From Rhodocollybia butyracea (taxonomy: Eukaryota > Basidiomycota > Agaricomycetes > Agaricales > Omphalotaceae), in NCBI GenBank assembly GCA_015501585.1, contig JADNRY010000289.1:1-64000 (forward strand): 64,000 nucleotides of DNA, read 5' to 3'. A program made the translations under genes and the position numbers. Positions 1 through 13,415 of this stretch are shown here, piece by piece. The notes under the pieces are model-generated. The model was not told where the DNA came from, did no database searches, and saw only the letters and a program-made list of their open reading frames with translations. Within the stretch, counting starts at the first letter, position 1; each line of letters starts with the position of its first letter.

Positions 1-1101
1 TTTCTAAATATTATTTGACGGAAGGATTTCTGGAGATTCTCCTCTCCGCTCTTCCAAACATGTTCTCAACGAACCTAGACGAGGAGCACGTCCGACCCTA
101 GAGCTTATCTAAACCCGTCTCAACACGGATCTGAGTACTGTTCAACACATACATAATCGGGAAGGTTGCATGGATATAGTTCGTTGGGTATGAAGCAGAG
201 TCTCCTCTACTTGGCATTTCGGGAGTGGGAAGAGCGGCGTTTGCTCAAATAAATAAATAGATAGTTTGAGTATTATGACCCTAAATTTATATATAGAGTA
301 CGGGTACTATGGCCTGGTAGGTGTCACTAGAAGAATAGACATATTTCAAAGTGATCTATGGGTGTTCATAATTCACGACAAGTTAATAAAACGTGGACAA
401 AAATTACCACACCAGATCTTCAGCGTGTAAGCGTTTGGGTACTAGGTCCAGGATATATTCGGCCGTGATGGGGTGTAAAGAACATCGAATAGTATATAGA
501 AAGATAATTAATATGTGCCCATGAATTTCGTGCTGCGTTTTCGCCGGAGTGCACACCGAACATCTACCTGCCCGAAATTAAATGACTGAAAACGGAACAA
601 TATCGCGTTTATCACATTTTCCCTCGAAGGATACGAAGCGAGCCCAGATTGGTCGTTATGCTTTGTCGACCCGAGAAGATATTGAAGGGAAGATGAACTT
701 TACGATCTGTTCGATCCGTGGTGAAAGTAGCAAAGAGAAAATGCGTTATTGAACGTTATCGAACTGTCATGCAGCGAAGTCTTATAGGAGTCTTGTAATG
801 TCATGTGATCGCGTTGTGGGTTATCACTGATATGCTTCCCAATTATTATTCCCTGGAACGAAAACGCAGGCTCAAAGCAGCATCACTTCGTACCTATACT
901 GCCACAACCCCAGGAAGATTAACTTTTTGATACGGCGGCCAGAAGTTTGTGTGGTGCACCTCTGGAATACCAGGGTTTTTTAAAACTTGAAGTCGCCTCG
1001 TTTGTCGAGCGCAAAATTTTCAAGAATTGGAAGGCGGCTGTATCCGCTCAAAGATGGGACAGAAAGGTTGTGCACTGATTACATATAAGTTCGGATTTAG
1101 T
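1..1101. other. No gene recognised
   Basis: About 1.1 kb of AT-rich sequence with stops in all frames. I see no conserved protein segment, no RNA gene and no clear repeat. It lies downstream of the ferredoxin gene, which is on the minus strand. Confidence 0.5.
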
Positions 1102-1884
<783 letters not shown>

Positions 1885-3000
1885 TGGCAGAGTGAAGGAA
1901 GTTTGAAACCAGCCTCTAGTACGAAGGTTGCACAGATGAAAAGAGCCGCGGAAGTACCGGGATCACGAGCAATTTCGCTGGGCGCTTAACATTTAATATT
2001 AACCACATCGAGTGGATACTACACTGGAACGAACGGCCGAAACACTAATAGCTAGCTGCAGATCTGTACTCATGATCGGTGCCAACATCTCAGCTGAAAT
2101 CGCCAGTGAAGATGCGAGCATGAGCCTTGAAGCTTGAAGCTTGAAATCCGAGTCCATCGCTCGAATCTTGCTTCCATCTAATGAGCCGTATGTATGGAAC
2201 CATTTTTCACCCCTCATAGTATGTATCTGAAAGTCTGGCCCAATATAAACAACGAGCCATTTTCAACACTCTCACTCCTTGTCAAATCCACTCTACTCGC
2301 TCGAGAACGAAACGTTCCACATCTGACAACTGTACATCGTGTTTCCAGTTCACTTTCTTCACTGTCGGGTTATTAACTATCACCTGTGGATTTTATTGCC
2401 ATGCTTATGGTAACATCTTACTTTTGGTATGGCACTTTTAAACACTTTTCTTCGGTCATAACTCTGCTGTAACCTATCGGTGATATAGGTTGTATCTTGA
2501 TCCAGGTTCTTCTTGGATCTTATGATTATTCTCCCACATTATGACCCAAACTACCCTGGAAAAGTGTATACAATCTGCATGCGAAGTCCAATACTTATGA
2601 TTAGTATGTGCATGCATCTTTTTCTCTTAATGCACATCATGGATGGATATAATTGAATGTAGCGTGGATTTGGGGGAAGGTAAAAAAGAGTATTCGGAAA
2701 CGGTTTGATTGAGTAGGCTAATGCTCTTGAGAAGCGTCTGTTAAGCATCATGGGACGGGAGCCGTCCGAGTCGGGCTTGAACTGTGTTCAGTGTACGAAG
2801 TGGATTGAGACAATATCAGGCTACTGTCAGCTATGGTAGCATAATATATAGGAAATCGACGGTTTTGAACTCTTTATTGTATCACTAGTTAGTCCCCCAG
2901 TGCGACCTCCTGGCAACCTTGCTACCGCAAACTTCGCAATTACCGAGGTGCTTGGGTTACTGGAATGTCTTGTGTGCCCGCTAACGACCCACTGATCTCG
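1885..3000. other. No gene recognised
   Basis: Intergenic stretch between the ferredoxin start and the 3' end of the first PNGase A gene. Only short open frames without recognisable domains are present. One of 72 codons on the minus strand (1999-2217) has no feature that argues for coding. Confidence 0.4.
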
Positions 3001-5737
3001 TCAAAACGTGATCACATTGAGAGAGGCATCGACAGTACGAGAATAGGTGTTGCCCGCAGTATCAACATAGGAAAATGTGTTGTTTGACGTTCCGTTGCCT
3101 GTATTCCCAGAAGACAGTTCCTCAAAGAATCCTCCTGTATTATCTCGTGGTTATTTATCAACGTAGAACTGGGGACTCGACTCACCAGCGATCTGTCTTT
3201 CGTTAATTGTCGAGCCAAGAATGAAAGGAGCGGGAACTGAAATCAAGCATTAGTCTGGTTCCAACAAATCAAGCTGGAGATTTACGTAGATCTCGGTTGT
3301 ATGAGTGGTCAAAATGTAGTCGTAACTTCAAAAAGTTATCGTTAAACAGAGAATTGTTTAAAATATATGGCTCACATATAGATCCTGCAGCATTCAAGAT
3401 GTGATATTGACAGCGAAAGGATATGAATAATCATCTTTGAGGACTACGACACCATTGTGAGTTGATGAGACGGTGCCAGAAGTCGTTTGTAGAACGTTTT
3501 GAATATTAAAATCATCAAGATAGCTCTGGACATTTGAGTATTGGAGACTCTGGTCGAAAACGACTGATGTGCAAACATCGCCTGAGCATACATTGGATTC
3601 GATGTGTACGGTGCGAGAACCAGTCGTTGTGATGATAATATCTCCGTTCTTTGCCACACTTGCCGACGCATTGGACACGGGAAGTTCATCTGCCTCGTAT
3701 ACTGTCATATTTACCTGGTGGTTGGGGTACTTGTGGACGCAGTGACGATCTGGAGGAGGCCTACATTGGCAGTGAGTATGCTTCGCACATACTCAAAGAC
3801 CTTTTTCTTACCCGAAATGAACCAATTCTGATTTATAGGACCACCAGGATCACCGGACACAACATCCAGGGTAAAGTTGTGTGCATTTCCGTCGGTCAAG
3901 AGAGGAAGGAACGCAGTAACATCCAAGACTGGGAACAATGGTCAACTTTCCTTCTAGTGCAGAATTTGAGAGCAGCCTACCATATGTAGGTACTATTTGG
4001 ACAAGTCGGTTTTTTAGTTATCAATCTTCAATCAAGCATGTCAAAAATGGTCTCACAGTCCAGAGCACCATAACTTGTGATGGGACGCCACGCAGTCGGA
4101 AGCTATGCATAGTACAGTTTAGAAAGAGGACGAAACGTTGCAAATCTTACAATTCCTCCAGTAAAAGACTACCGGGTAAGGGAAGCTAGAGCAAACGCAT
4201 GAGCTAGACAGGCAGAGGAGAAGATTATATTTACGCTGTTCCTGCTACCTTGCCATCGATCTGCGAAGCCAAGATAAATATATCTGAAAAGATTTAATCC
4301 ATTTGCAGCATATTTTTGGACTCACAAGTAATTGCACTGAGGAAAATCAGTAATCCTTTATCGGAAGTTACTTGAAATCAACTTCACCTTCTCTGAAAGG
4401 ACCATCCCCAAATGTAAAGCCTGAACGGAAAGTTGATAGGGGTAAAAAGTAAATTTCAGTAACAATAACAACGCACCTGATGGAAGGTCATCCAAGAATT
4501 TATTTGGCACATTAAAGTACCAGAATTCCTCATCGGAATTGCCGCTAGCATACAATTCTACAGAAGATCAAGAAACGCGATCCGACGAAACATCTCAAAG
4601 CTTACCGGCATAGGCAGCGATTGAGTTTTGGGGAATGGTAACGTCAATCTGATTTTTGAGGTCAGAAATTCTAGTTATGCATTCGGACGAAAAACTCACC
4701 GAGAATGCAGGAGTTACTGAGGCGTCTGCAGACGTATTTGTAGTGTTACTTGCTGCTGATATAGGAATTATAACATTTGCTTTTGGGGCTGCAGGGATAC
4801 TTGACGAGGAGGCGTAGAAGGTGGCTTCGAGCGTTGCTGAATGTGTGAAAGTAAGGAATCTATCTTGCCTAAACCAGCTATGAACGCGTACTCGAGTAAA
4901 TTCCATTTAGTCCCGTCTCCAACAAATTATCGAGTTCAAGAATAAGAGGTCCGCTACTTGAAAACAAGGGGATATATCGAGTGACGTCCTACAGATGACA
5001 AAGTTGAATATTTTGCTAATTCCTTCATTAAGTCTCTCTCTAACCTTAATATAGGTCCAAATGATTCCAGTGGTGGATGGCTCTGAAAATGAGAAGTTTA
5101 ATGCACGGCATACTCAACGCAGGATCCAATACCTGGAGTTGAAGTTCTCCAAACTGGAAGAGAGATAGTCAATGAGAGTAAACCACCTCAAATTAAGTAA
5201 ACATTTCATACTCTCTGTTTGCTGGAAAGTGAAGATTCCCAAGCGGTCAAATTGGGTTCCATCTAAGGTGCTCTGTCAAGCCAGCATTCCGTCGACAGAG
5301 TGTACTTACTAGAAGTGACTGTGAAGTTTGAGGGTAATTGCGGCCCACGATCCGACCTCTCCACAGTCTGTAGGAGGCCTTTGATCGTATAGTAGGTCCA
5401 GTGAACAACAAGCGAAGAGAAAGAAATTTAAAGCCTTACGTATATTCAACGACTGCCGGACTAATCATGCAAGCAATCAACATCGACATCGGTTACGGTA
5501 CACACAATAACTCACGCTCCGAAAGAGTTACCAAAGGCATGTCTGGAAACGCACTTCAGTATTTAAGACGATGTCACAAGAGTAACTTTCTCACTGGAAT
5601 AGCTCGATGGTACACTTCTGGGCGTTCAGTGGTACGGGAGGAGGCTGCGCAACTTGAAAGTCAACCAGAGGTGCTGCGGCCTGGACGAGACATGATGACA
5701 ATTTGATCAGAATAGATATGAGCAGGAGACCGTGCAT
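3001..5737 (-). CDS. Secreted PNGase A-type amidase, copy 1
   Basis: Resembles the peptide-N4-(N-acetyl-beta-glucosaminyl)asparagine amidase A family (PNGase A), which removes N-glycans from glycopeptides outside the cell or in the secretory path. It starts at MHGLLLISILIKLSS, a hydrophobic signal peptide. Family signatures follow: PLVDFQVAQPPPVP, PPTDCGEVGSWAAIT, a segment ending GIYS, PNKFLDDLPSG, and DVTAFLPLLTDG with HNFTLDVVSG. The gene has many short introns and ends at a TGA after ASLNVITF. It sits in tandem, same strand, upstream of a diverged second copy. One base too many in a T run at 5327-5329 breaks the frame inside an otherwise conserved exon (expected LNFTVTS). Family assignment is firm; exact exon edges are by eye. 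Confidence 0.8.
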
Positions 5738-6039
5738 GGTTGGGTATGAGAAGGTCAATGTTGCAGTGAGCAGCCATGCTTGTTATATATGGCGTTCATG
5801 AGAATAGTAATCCGAAATAAAGGCGTCTGATGGGAAAGCATGTGCACAGAATTCTCCACATAATCACTTGAGTGATAAAGAAGGCGATTAAGATGTACGC
5901 ACAGGTACAAGAAGACTTTCAGCTGCCGAGTGTCGGCCGTGATCTTCCAAGTGAGCCGCTGCGACAACAGAGGTCAAGCTACACATATGTATCAGGGTAC
6001 GTGAAGAAAAAAAAACTAGGCTGTACAGCAATAAGCACC

Positions 6040-8441
6040 TCAACTCGTCGATGCAAGACTCCCGCTAATTTCATCAAGAAAGACTATGATTGTATCATTG
6101 AAGTTGGTGTTGGCGACGTTAATTTTTCTGGTATACGTATTCCCTTCAACGTCCGAGTACGTGAACTGTAGGGCATTTCGATTTAATCGAGAGGGAAAAA
6201 CATCTACGTTGATACTCACAGTATTACTATTTGTTCCATTTCCAAAATTACCACTTTTTTCCGAGCCAACTTGGAAAAATCCATCTAAAATATACAATCA
6301 AATTGAAGCTGCGATTCGCGAGTGAGGCAAAAAGGTTTACTCGTCGTTTGGTGATTGTTGATTGTCGACGCTATCCTCAAAGGGTTTGGGAGCAGAACAC
6401 GATCGTAAGAATGATCGATGGATGTAGTCCCTGTATACGCAACAACGGTCAGAGAGATGTATGGCGATATTTATCAAGACTCACAGTTGGTCAAAGTTTC
6501 ATCAAAGTAATCAAAGTTCGTGCTAAACGGGAATGAGAATACATCTGAGAGGACTGGTACACCGTTGTGCGTAGAGGAAGATTTCCCAGTAGAGGTCTGC
6601 TGAAGAGTCTACAGCATAATCTCAGAAACTAAAATCAGAGAAAGTTGGAACAAAAGTCTTGCCGCGAACAGTCCATTGTTTCGGTACGTTTGAACATTCG
6701 AAAACTGAAGATCCTGAGTCCAGACGGTATGGGTGAGGTGACCGCTTCCACTCAAGATGTCCGCTTCGATGTGAATTTCGCGCTTGGCGGTGACGGTTGC
6801 GTTGAAGGTACCAAATTCGGTGGCAGAGCCAGTAATGCTAGTGTCGGCAAAATCATTGACAGAGTAAACAGTTATATTTCCAGTTGTGGGTTTGGAGCTG
6901 GAGTCAAGGATGACTTGGAGGTTCCCTGATTCACAAAATAGAAATTAATGTCCCAATGCATAGTAGATTTAGACGCTAGCTTACCTGAGACGAACCAATT
7001 TGCGTTGATGGAGTGGTTTGCTTCAGCAGAAACAACATCGAGAGTAAAGTTGTGAGGAGAGTTATCGGTCAGGATAGGTAAAAATGGCGTCAAGTCCACG
7101 GCATATGTGGGCAAGTCTATTTAACTCACAGACTGTGAGAACACGGCCTAAAGGCTGTAATTAGACATACCTGCCATCCCATAGCTACCTATAGGTCGCC
7201 AACAAGAAGGGTCAAAGCCCTACAATAGACATAATATCAGTTATTGTTTTGGAATAGAGCTTTTGATACAGACTCCAGAGAAAAACGGTGATATATGGGA
7301 AAGCCACTCCAGCTACCATTCCGTCGACTAACAATCGGACTTCGCGGAAGCCATCATGTGCGCTTGTAATGTTGGACGAGATGTCGGAAAAGAATTTATC
7401 CGGAACGTTGAAGAACTGGAACTAGGTATGAACAGGATTCCATATTGAGAAAGAATTCGGTACCCAATCTTCCTCAAGGCCATTACCACCTAAGCAGAGA
7501 GGCGGATGTTAACACGTACTGAAGTATACGGTTCACTCACTTGCAAACAGCTCAGCATATATCGCGACTGTGTTGTTTGGAATCGTGATATTGAGCTATT
7601 GACATATGAGCGTCTAGAAGTGTGGATGATGCGAAGACAATTTACAGAAAAATCCGGTGGAACAGACGCGTCATTTCCAGTAGTATTTGATAGTGTAGAT
7701 ATAGGAATGATCAGGTCTGCCTTTTTGGCAGCAGGATTGGTGCGTGAGGATTCGTAGTAAGTCGCAGTTAAAAACCGCTAGAACAGTACATTATTACAAT
7801 ACCAATGATAAACAAACGCATCCTTACTAGAGTACACGCCGTCTAACCCGGTCTCAATCAAGTTATCCAGCTCGAATATGAACAAGCCCGCTTCACTGAA
7901 CAACGGCATATATTGTGTGGCGTCCTTTACATAGGTCCAGATGATCCCGTCGCCGATCGTGGGTTCAAAGGTGCTGGTTCTCCAGATTTCGACATTGTGA
8001 AAGGTAAAGATTCCAAGACGGTCGAATTGGGTTCCGTTACTGGTCACTGTAAGATTGAGGGTGATTGCAGCCCACGATCCAATATCTCCACAGTCTGTAG
8101 GAGGACTAGTCGAGCAGTTTAGCTGTGTGTTTGACAAAAGTTTAACGGGGCGTACTTGAGTTGTGTGATCGCAGAACCACTGACGAATTGAGGTAAGTAT
8201 ATGGTGTACTGGTGGAATTCATCTTACGTATCGAATGAATTTGCGAAATCATGCCTAGAGCCGTTTATCACTTTCTTTCATGGGCCAAGATAAGGTTAGT
8301 TGCTCACTGAAATACTTCAACTCTACATTGTTTGGCGTCCTTGGGGACCACAGGTGGCTGGCCAACCTGGAAGTCTCGGATAACAGTACCAGTAACGGTA
8401 GTCAGAGTGAGCGAGAGTATACTCCACAATATAGTGAGCAT
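6040..8441 (-). CDS. Secreted PNGase A-type amidase, copy 2
   Basis: Tandem paralogue of the preceding PNGase A gene. It starts at MLTILWSILSLTLTTVTG, a signal peptide, followed by VIRDFQVGQPPVVP. Conserved blocks are PPTDCGDIGSWAAITLNLT, NGTQFDRLGIFTFHNVEIW, PNNTVAIYAELFA, a CWRPIGSYG stretch, VDLTPFLPILTD and PHNFTLDVVSAEANHSINAN. The C-terminal part ends KINVANTNFNDTIIVFLDE plus about 9 residues. Many Asn-x-Ser/Thr sites fit a secreted glycoprotein. The order of exons and several splice positions match copy 1, but sequence identity is moderate, so the duplication is old. An A run at 7770-7774 appears one base too long and breaks the frame at an exon start. Confidence 0.8.
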
Positions 8442-8584
8442 GATGGAGGCACCACTTCAAGCTGGCTGATGTGAAAATCGCGAAAAGTCATACCGGTGCG
8501 AGAATAAATTCCATTCCGTCACATGTAAGAATTTTCTAAGTCGACACGCCAAATTGGGAGTACTGAGCGCCTAGCACGTTTCTT

Positions 8585-9685
8585 TTGGATCCAACCACGA
8601 AAAAACAACGTACAGTTGTATGGAAGTCAGTAAACTTGTCTCTTCATCTCTTTTATTCCCCCAACTTACAATATTCAGAAAGTCGCCTTGATCAAGACAG
8701 CCTACCAAAAGTTAAATCACGAAGAGCTCTGTCTTTTTCTAAAGGTCCGAAGCCTGCCAACTTCTGGCACAGACATCGACCTCGCTTCTCGGCTTGCAAA
8801 CTACGATGCTCGTATATATCACTTTCCCAATACTCAATCCGAGGCTTCCGGTATAGAAACACCTCGCAAAACTGTACCAGATCTCCCTCTGGAAATTATC
8901 AGCATCATTCTAGAGTTCCTCGGTGACTGGAACTTGCTCAGGCTCTAGAAATTCCGACTTTCCTGCAAACTCCTGTCGACTGGTCCAGCGCATCTCCCAC
9001 GGATCTTGCTATGATTACTGGCAATCTGGCTCTTATTAGAGCCACCGATATCGAGGCTAATCCTCCCTCTAGAATCGGTGCAGATATTGCTATCCGTTTT
9101 GGCTACGTGCATGTGTTAGAATTCTTCTGTTGGCACCATCGTGATCTTTTCATGTCCGTGTACAATGACGACCTCATACCCATTCGTGCGTCACAATATG
9201 GTCGAACATCCGTCCTTTCATGGTGGAAACGTGGGTTTGAACAACATCCTAACGTTATACCAAAACCAAAAGCAGGATCCATTGCAGATGCTGTAGATGC
9301 TGCATCCCGTAGTGGTCAAATAGCTTCCCTCGATTGGTGGATGACTTGTGGACATCCATTCGAGTTTACCGAAGCTGCCCTTGAATACGCTAGTATTAAA
9401 AATCAAATCGCAGTGCTGGATTGGTGGAAGCAGCAGCACAAGTTGAATCGGGTCAGTTTAAAAATTGGGCGTGTAATGGAAAGCGCAACCAGGCATAATC
9501 GAGCAGACGTGCTAGATTGGTGGAATAATTCTGGGCTGCCCTGTCAGTACCGTATGTGCGATATCGAGGAGGCTTTGGAAGATGCAATAGGTGGTGGTGA
9601 CAATACAAGAAGATGGTGGCAGCTCAAGGGCGTTGATTTTAATGCCAACGACAAGGAATGGATGAAGTTACAAAATCTAAATTAA
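8585..9685 (+). CDS. SAP / F-box / LDWW ankyrin-like repeat protein
   Basis: Likely an F-box adaptor of an SCF ubiquitin ligase with a repeat-based substrate arm. The N-terminus is basic (DPTTKKQRTVVWK), then an intron (GTAAAC donor). A SAP-like helix pair follows (LNHEELCLFLKVRSL, DLASRLANY), then an F-box core (VPDLPLEIISIILEFLGDW). After ALEIPTFLQTPVDWS come at least four degenerate ankyrin-like repeats, each with a (V/L)LDWW or SWW turn. The frame shifts by one missing G at 8941-8942, between NLLR and ALEIPT. No in-frame ATG is visible upstream: the codon at the expected start is TTG, so the start or a first exon is unresolved. Such genes are expanded in agaricomycetes. The substrate is unknown. 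Confidence 0.65.
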
Positions 9686-9817
9686 TCCGACGTTTGCAGG
9701 TCAAGATTTTTATGTATATTACGCACATTTATACGAAGCAGTATTAGAGTTTCATGGATACTAGTAAAAGAATGTCGACGAAAATTCCAAGTTACCGATA
9801 CGATATAAGAAAAATAA

Positions 9818-10793
9818 TCAGAACTCGTGGGTAAAGACGTCTTCGTTCGTCGCCCTAGGCTCCGAATGTTCATCTACAGCGGTAGTGTTACCGTAAAGCC
9901 CACCCTCGGGGTCTTCAGGGTATCCAACAGAAGAGTCATCTATGCTAGGTGCCATCGAGGACCTACTCTTCTTCTTCTTTACTCGTTTCTTGGGCTGCTG
10001 CTCGGAAATGGAGTACGCATCCTCTGTCCTCGCCCAGCGATCTTTCTTCTCCTTTTTCTTCTTTCCACGCTTAGATCCGTTACTTGGAAGAGCAGCATCA
10101 TCAAAGTTGGCGGGATAATGCCATCTGCCTCCAGACGAAGCCGATGAGTTTGCGTTCGTGTAGTACTGTTCATCGTCAGCCCCCACAAAGCGCCGTTCTG
10201 TTGTTGTGGTCGAGCAGTTTCGTGGCCTTCAGAAGATATACTCAAGCTAGAGCTACCTTCTTGGCCTTCTTCATAAGCCTGGCCTTCCAAAGTCGACCGC
10301 GGAAGACGATCATTGTATCGGGTCGCCCACTGGGATTTCCGTTCCTTACGTCGCATCCCAGAGGTGCTGACAAGACCATATCGTTGCGCCCATTTCGGCG
10401 TCCTTGCACGATTCTGGTTGTTCCGTATGTTCTAAAAACAGGATAGATGAGAACACAGAAGAGACCGAGATAAGATATGGTGTACTTGGATATAAAAGTT
10501 GTGGACATGGCCTGCGGTTTCGTCAGTACACACAAAAAAAGGGCGATAGGCATGAAAGGTATGTACCGGGTATATAACCACAGATAGTTAGTAGAAGATT
10601 GAGGAAAAAGTCGGATCCTATCCCAAATCTTGCGGCAACCGCTACAACAATCTATGAGGAAAGCATTTTGATGGATTTTGACCAGCCACGTACCAAGAGG
10701 AGGAAAAAGAGTCCCTAAGATGAAAAGCAATACTGAAAACCCATGGCTCCGCTTTGGTTTCAAGCTGATTTTCTTTGGAACGATGTTGTTCAT
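9818..10793 (-). CDS. Pmp3/RCI2-type membrane protein with long charged C-terminal tail
   Basis: Small hydrophobic proteolipid family (Pmp3, PF01679), linked in yeast to plasma-membrane potential and salt tolerance. Spliced exons give [24 protein letters not shown] first membrane segment, then [20 protein letters not shown] as the second, and FYIQNIRNN. The family is usually about 55 residues. Here a tail of more than 180 residues follows, starting [14 protein letters not shown] and rich in Lys/Arg runs ([21 protein letters not shown]), Ser and acidic residues. The short introns (GTACGT, GTACAT, GTACAC donors) restore one frame throughout. It is divergently transcribed from the zinc-finger gene. 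The tail is probably cytosolic and disordered. Confidence 0.75.
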
Positions 10794-10998
10794 GGTATCA
10801 AAGGTGAAAAGGAAAGAAAAGGGTTAGAATGGTTACGGGAACAACTTAAGCGGAGCGGTGCGGTGCCGACAACACGGCACCGCTCCTTGCTCTTGGCCAA
10901 ACCACATCTCATTGGACTCGTGTTCCGGTATTTTGCGACCTGTTTTACGTTTCTGAAAACTTTTTTCCCGACTGGTTGCAGCAGTAATCGGCCAGTCA
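10794..10998. promoter_or_regulatory. Shared divergent promoter, Pmp3-like / C2H2 gene
   Basis: Only 205 bases separate the two start codons of divergently transcribed genes, so both must be driven from here. I see pyrimidine-rich stretches but no confident TATA box. The palindrome-like pair gcggtgcggtgccg / cggcaccgc (about 10857-10880) could fold or bind a dimer. Confidence 0.45.
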
Positions 10999-12756
10999 TG
11001 GAGAACGATACACTTGCACTGGACCTTTCAGATGTTGTACACGATGAACCACTTGGCCAGGACCCTCATTCCATTCTTTCCTCTCACACCGACCCCGACA
11101 CGCGTTCTCCAACATTTGAGACTGATCAAACTCTCCTTTCATCCCTCCACACTCCATACGAAGAGCTCGATGAACAGAACAGAAACTCGAGCCTTTCCGC
11201 AACATCGGTAGAATTACTGGAACGAGAATTGGCCAGTCTTTTACATCAGAATGCCTCCGCTGCTACAGCTGCTCTGCTTACTGCGGCTGCACAGCAACAT
11301 CAATCTTCGGACGAACAGGACAATGTGCACGAGACGTCCTCTGCATCAGAGCTTGGCAGTTATCTCTCAGGTCTTGCTGCTGTTCTTCAAGCGGCTCAGA
11401 CTCAGTCATCGGCCAACGACAATGATCGTATCGCGCTAGATGCTCTGCTTTCTGCTAGAGATTCGTCTGCCTTGCATGATAAAGGGAGCGTGAGCACTAG
11501 AGCTGCGCCTTCATTTCACTCGCTTACAGCTGCTGCTGAAGAGTCCCAAGAACCATCGCGTAAACGGAGAAGGCGAGATGAAGAGGAACAGAGAGATGAT
11601 TATTTGTACGCAGAGCTGCATGACCAGGACGCTGATCCTCGACCCCAAAGAAACGACCCGACCCCCCTACATCACGATTTCACCGACATCAACGACATTT
11701 TCAATCAAATATCTACACAATTCGAGTCAGATTCCAATAATAGCCCCCGAACCTCCCATTTTCCAATATCAGGCTCTGCTATCCTTGTTCCTTCAAATCG
11801 CCGTACTGTACAACCAGTCGCCTCCACCTCTAATGTTCTCCTTCACTCGAACCGACCAAAGAAATCAAAGAAACCAAAGGAGAAGGACAATGTATGTGAA
11901 CAGCCAGATTGTCGAAAGGCCTTCACCCGTCGAAGCGACCTACTCCGACATATGCGTATACATACAGGAGAGCGTCCATTCGTCTGTAGCCATCTAGGTT
12001 GTGGGAAGACGTTCATTCAAGTACGTTTATCAAATGCCTAGTCATTCTGTATTGACTAATATCCCTCTTCCAGCGTTCTGCTTTGCATGTACATTTGCGG
12101 GTACACACCGGTGAAAAACCTCACTCTTGTGAGTTTCCCGAATGTGGAAAGACCTTTGGAGATTCTAGCAGTTTGGCTCGGCACCGTCGCACTCATACCG
12201 GTAAACGACCTTACAAGTGTGAAGATCCGCAGTGCGAAAAAAGATTTACGAGACGAACAACGCTAATCCAGCATATGCGTACTCATGACCCTACATGGGA
12301 ACCCGATCCAAATACGTATGTCGCACATTTTACCCCACTCAAAAAGGTTAACTAATATCTGGGTCCTCTTACAGGCGATACTCAAATCTTTCCCAGAGCG
12401 ATGATTTAGAGGACGACCAAGAATACGACCTTTCGGTACAAAAGATTTCCGAAATCTTTCAATCGAACGTCCTGGGCCGTACCGCTCCAGTTCCCGAACC
12501 CGTACCGGATTCTTTGGACCGTGTAGCAAGCATCAGCGCCGAAATTGCGGCTGCTATTGCTCAGGCCCATCAGCGAGTTTTTGAGGAGGATGAAGAGGAA
12601 TCGGACTCTGAGCAGGAGATGGCCCGAGAGACGATTGAGCCCAATACGAGTGACATCAGAGGAAGGGGCAGGCAGAACCAGAGAACGGACTCGGAGGATG
12701 AAGTGTTTTCGCAGCCATTGCGGATAGTAAAGAACAACAAGCGTAAACGAATATAA
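10999..12756 (+). CDS. C2H2 zinc-finger transcription factor (four fingers)
   Basis: Putative DNA-binding regulator. The start [14 protein letters not shown] is chosen because it opens the conserved-looking frame; an upstream in-frame ATG at 10743 would overlap the shared promoter. The N-terminal half is Ser/Ala/Gln-rich with an NLS-like [11 protein letters not shown]. Four tandem C2H2 fingers follow with TGE/TGK linkers: [10 protein letters not shown]...[15 protein letters not shown]...[15 protein letters not shown]...HRRTH and [10 protein letters not shown]...HMRTH. The x4 Cys spacing (C-x4-C) resembles TFIIIA/ZAP1-like fungal fingers. Introns interrupt after finger two's start and after the last finger. 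An acidic Glu/Asp/Ser tail ends in KNNKRKRI. No ligand or target can be inferred. Confidence 0.85.
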
Positions 12757-12837
12757 TTGACCTCAAACCGGGCGCATCGCGCACCAAACTTACGTAATCT
12801 GCAATGTGTACATAATGTAAAAAGGTTGTTAGTGGTA

Positions 12838-13415
12838 CTATGGGTCGCCAAGAAGTGCAACTTTTTGATAAATCGCTTATAACTTTGCGGCGACTCAATA
12901 TCTCAAAATTCTGAATAGATAGATCGATTTGTAGTAGATAAAAACTCTTACCTTGAATTTCCTGTATTTTTAAAGCTTCTATTGCCTGCGTCGGGCAATG
13001 TCCGAGCAAAAGTTAAGAAGTGCAACTGGGCGCTTAGCAGCTAAAACTCTTGCCGGTTTTCGCAGGCTCTCGCTCGTTATTTTGCTTCTTGTTTCACGAA
13101 TACTGTACGGATTCTCGTAGGAATTAAAACTTGGCCTGTTATTGGAATAGTAAATAACCCTCTGAAGTCATCTCAGCGGTCTCAATAGATATTCTATATG
13201 TTCCTGGCGATTGATGTAAAAATCATACTCACGATTCTGAACATTCTGTTCAGTATTCGAGCCCTGTTCGCAAAAGAATCAATCTGAGTAGATAAAATCA
13301 TTATAAAGTATCTAAATATTGTTACAAAAAATCCTCAAATTTGTAGAGTGACGGGAACCAATGTTTTTAAGCAAGTTGCACTTCCTGACGGTGAGCACTT
13401 CTTGACGGACCATAG
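12838..13415. mobile_element. TA-flanked MITE (mariner/pogo-like)
   Basis: A 578-base non-coding element. The left end starts CTATGGGTCGCCAAGAAGTG and the right end, reversed, reads CTATGGTCCGTCAAGAAGTG. Both ends are directly flanked by TA (12836-12837 and 13416-13417), the target duplication of Tc1/mariner elements. The motif GAAGTGCAACT recurs inside near 13017, and as its complement near 13374. No transposase fragment is seen. It sits between the zinc-finger stop and the FBP1 promoter. Confidence 0.6.

Noticed and set aside
10743..10998. N-terminal extension of the zinc-finger protein
   Set aside because: It overlaps the start of the divergent Pmp3-like gene and lacks protein-like composition; the ATG at 10999 is a better start.
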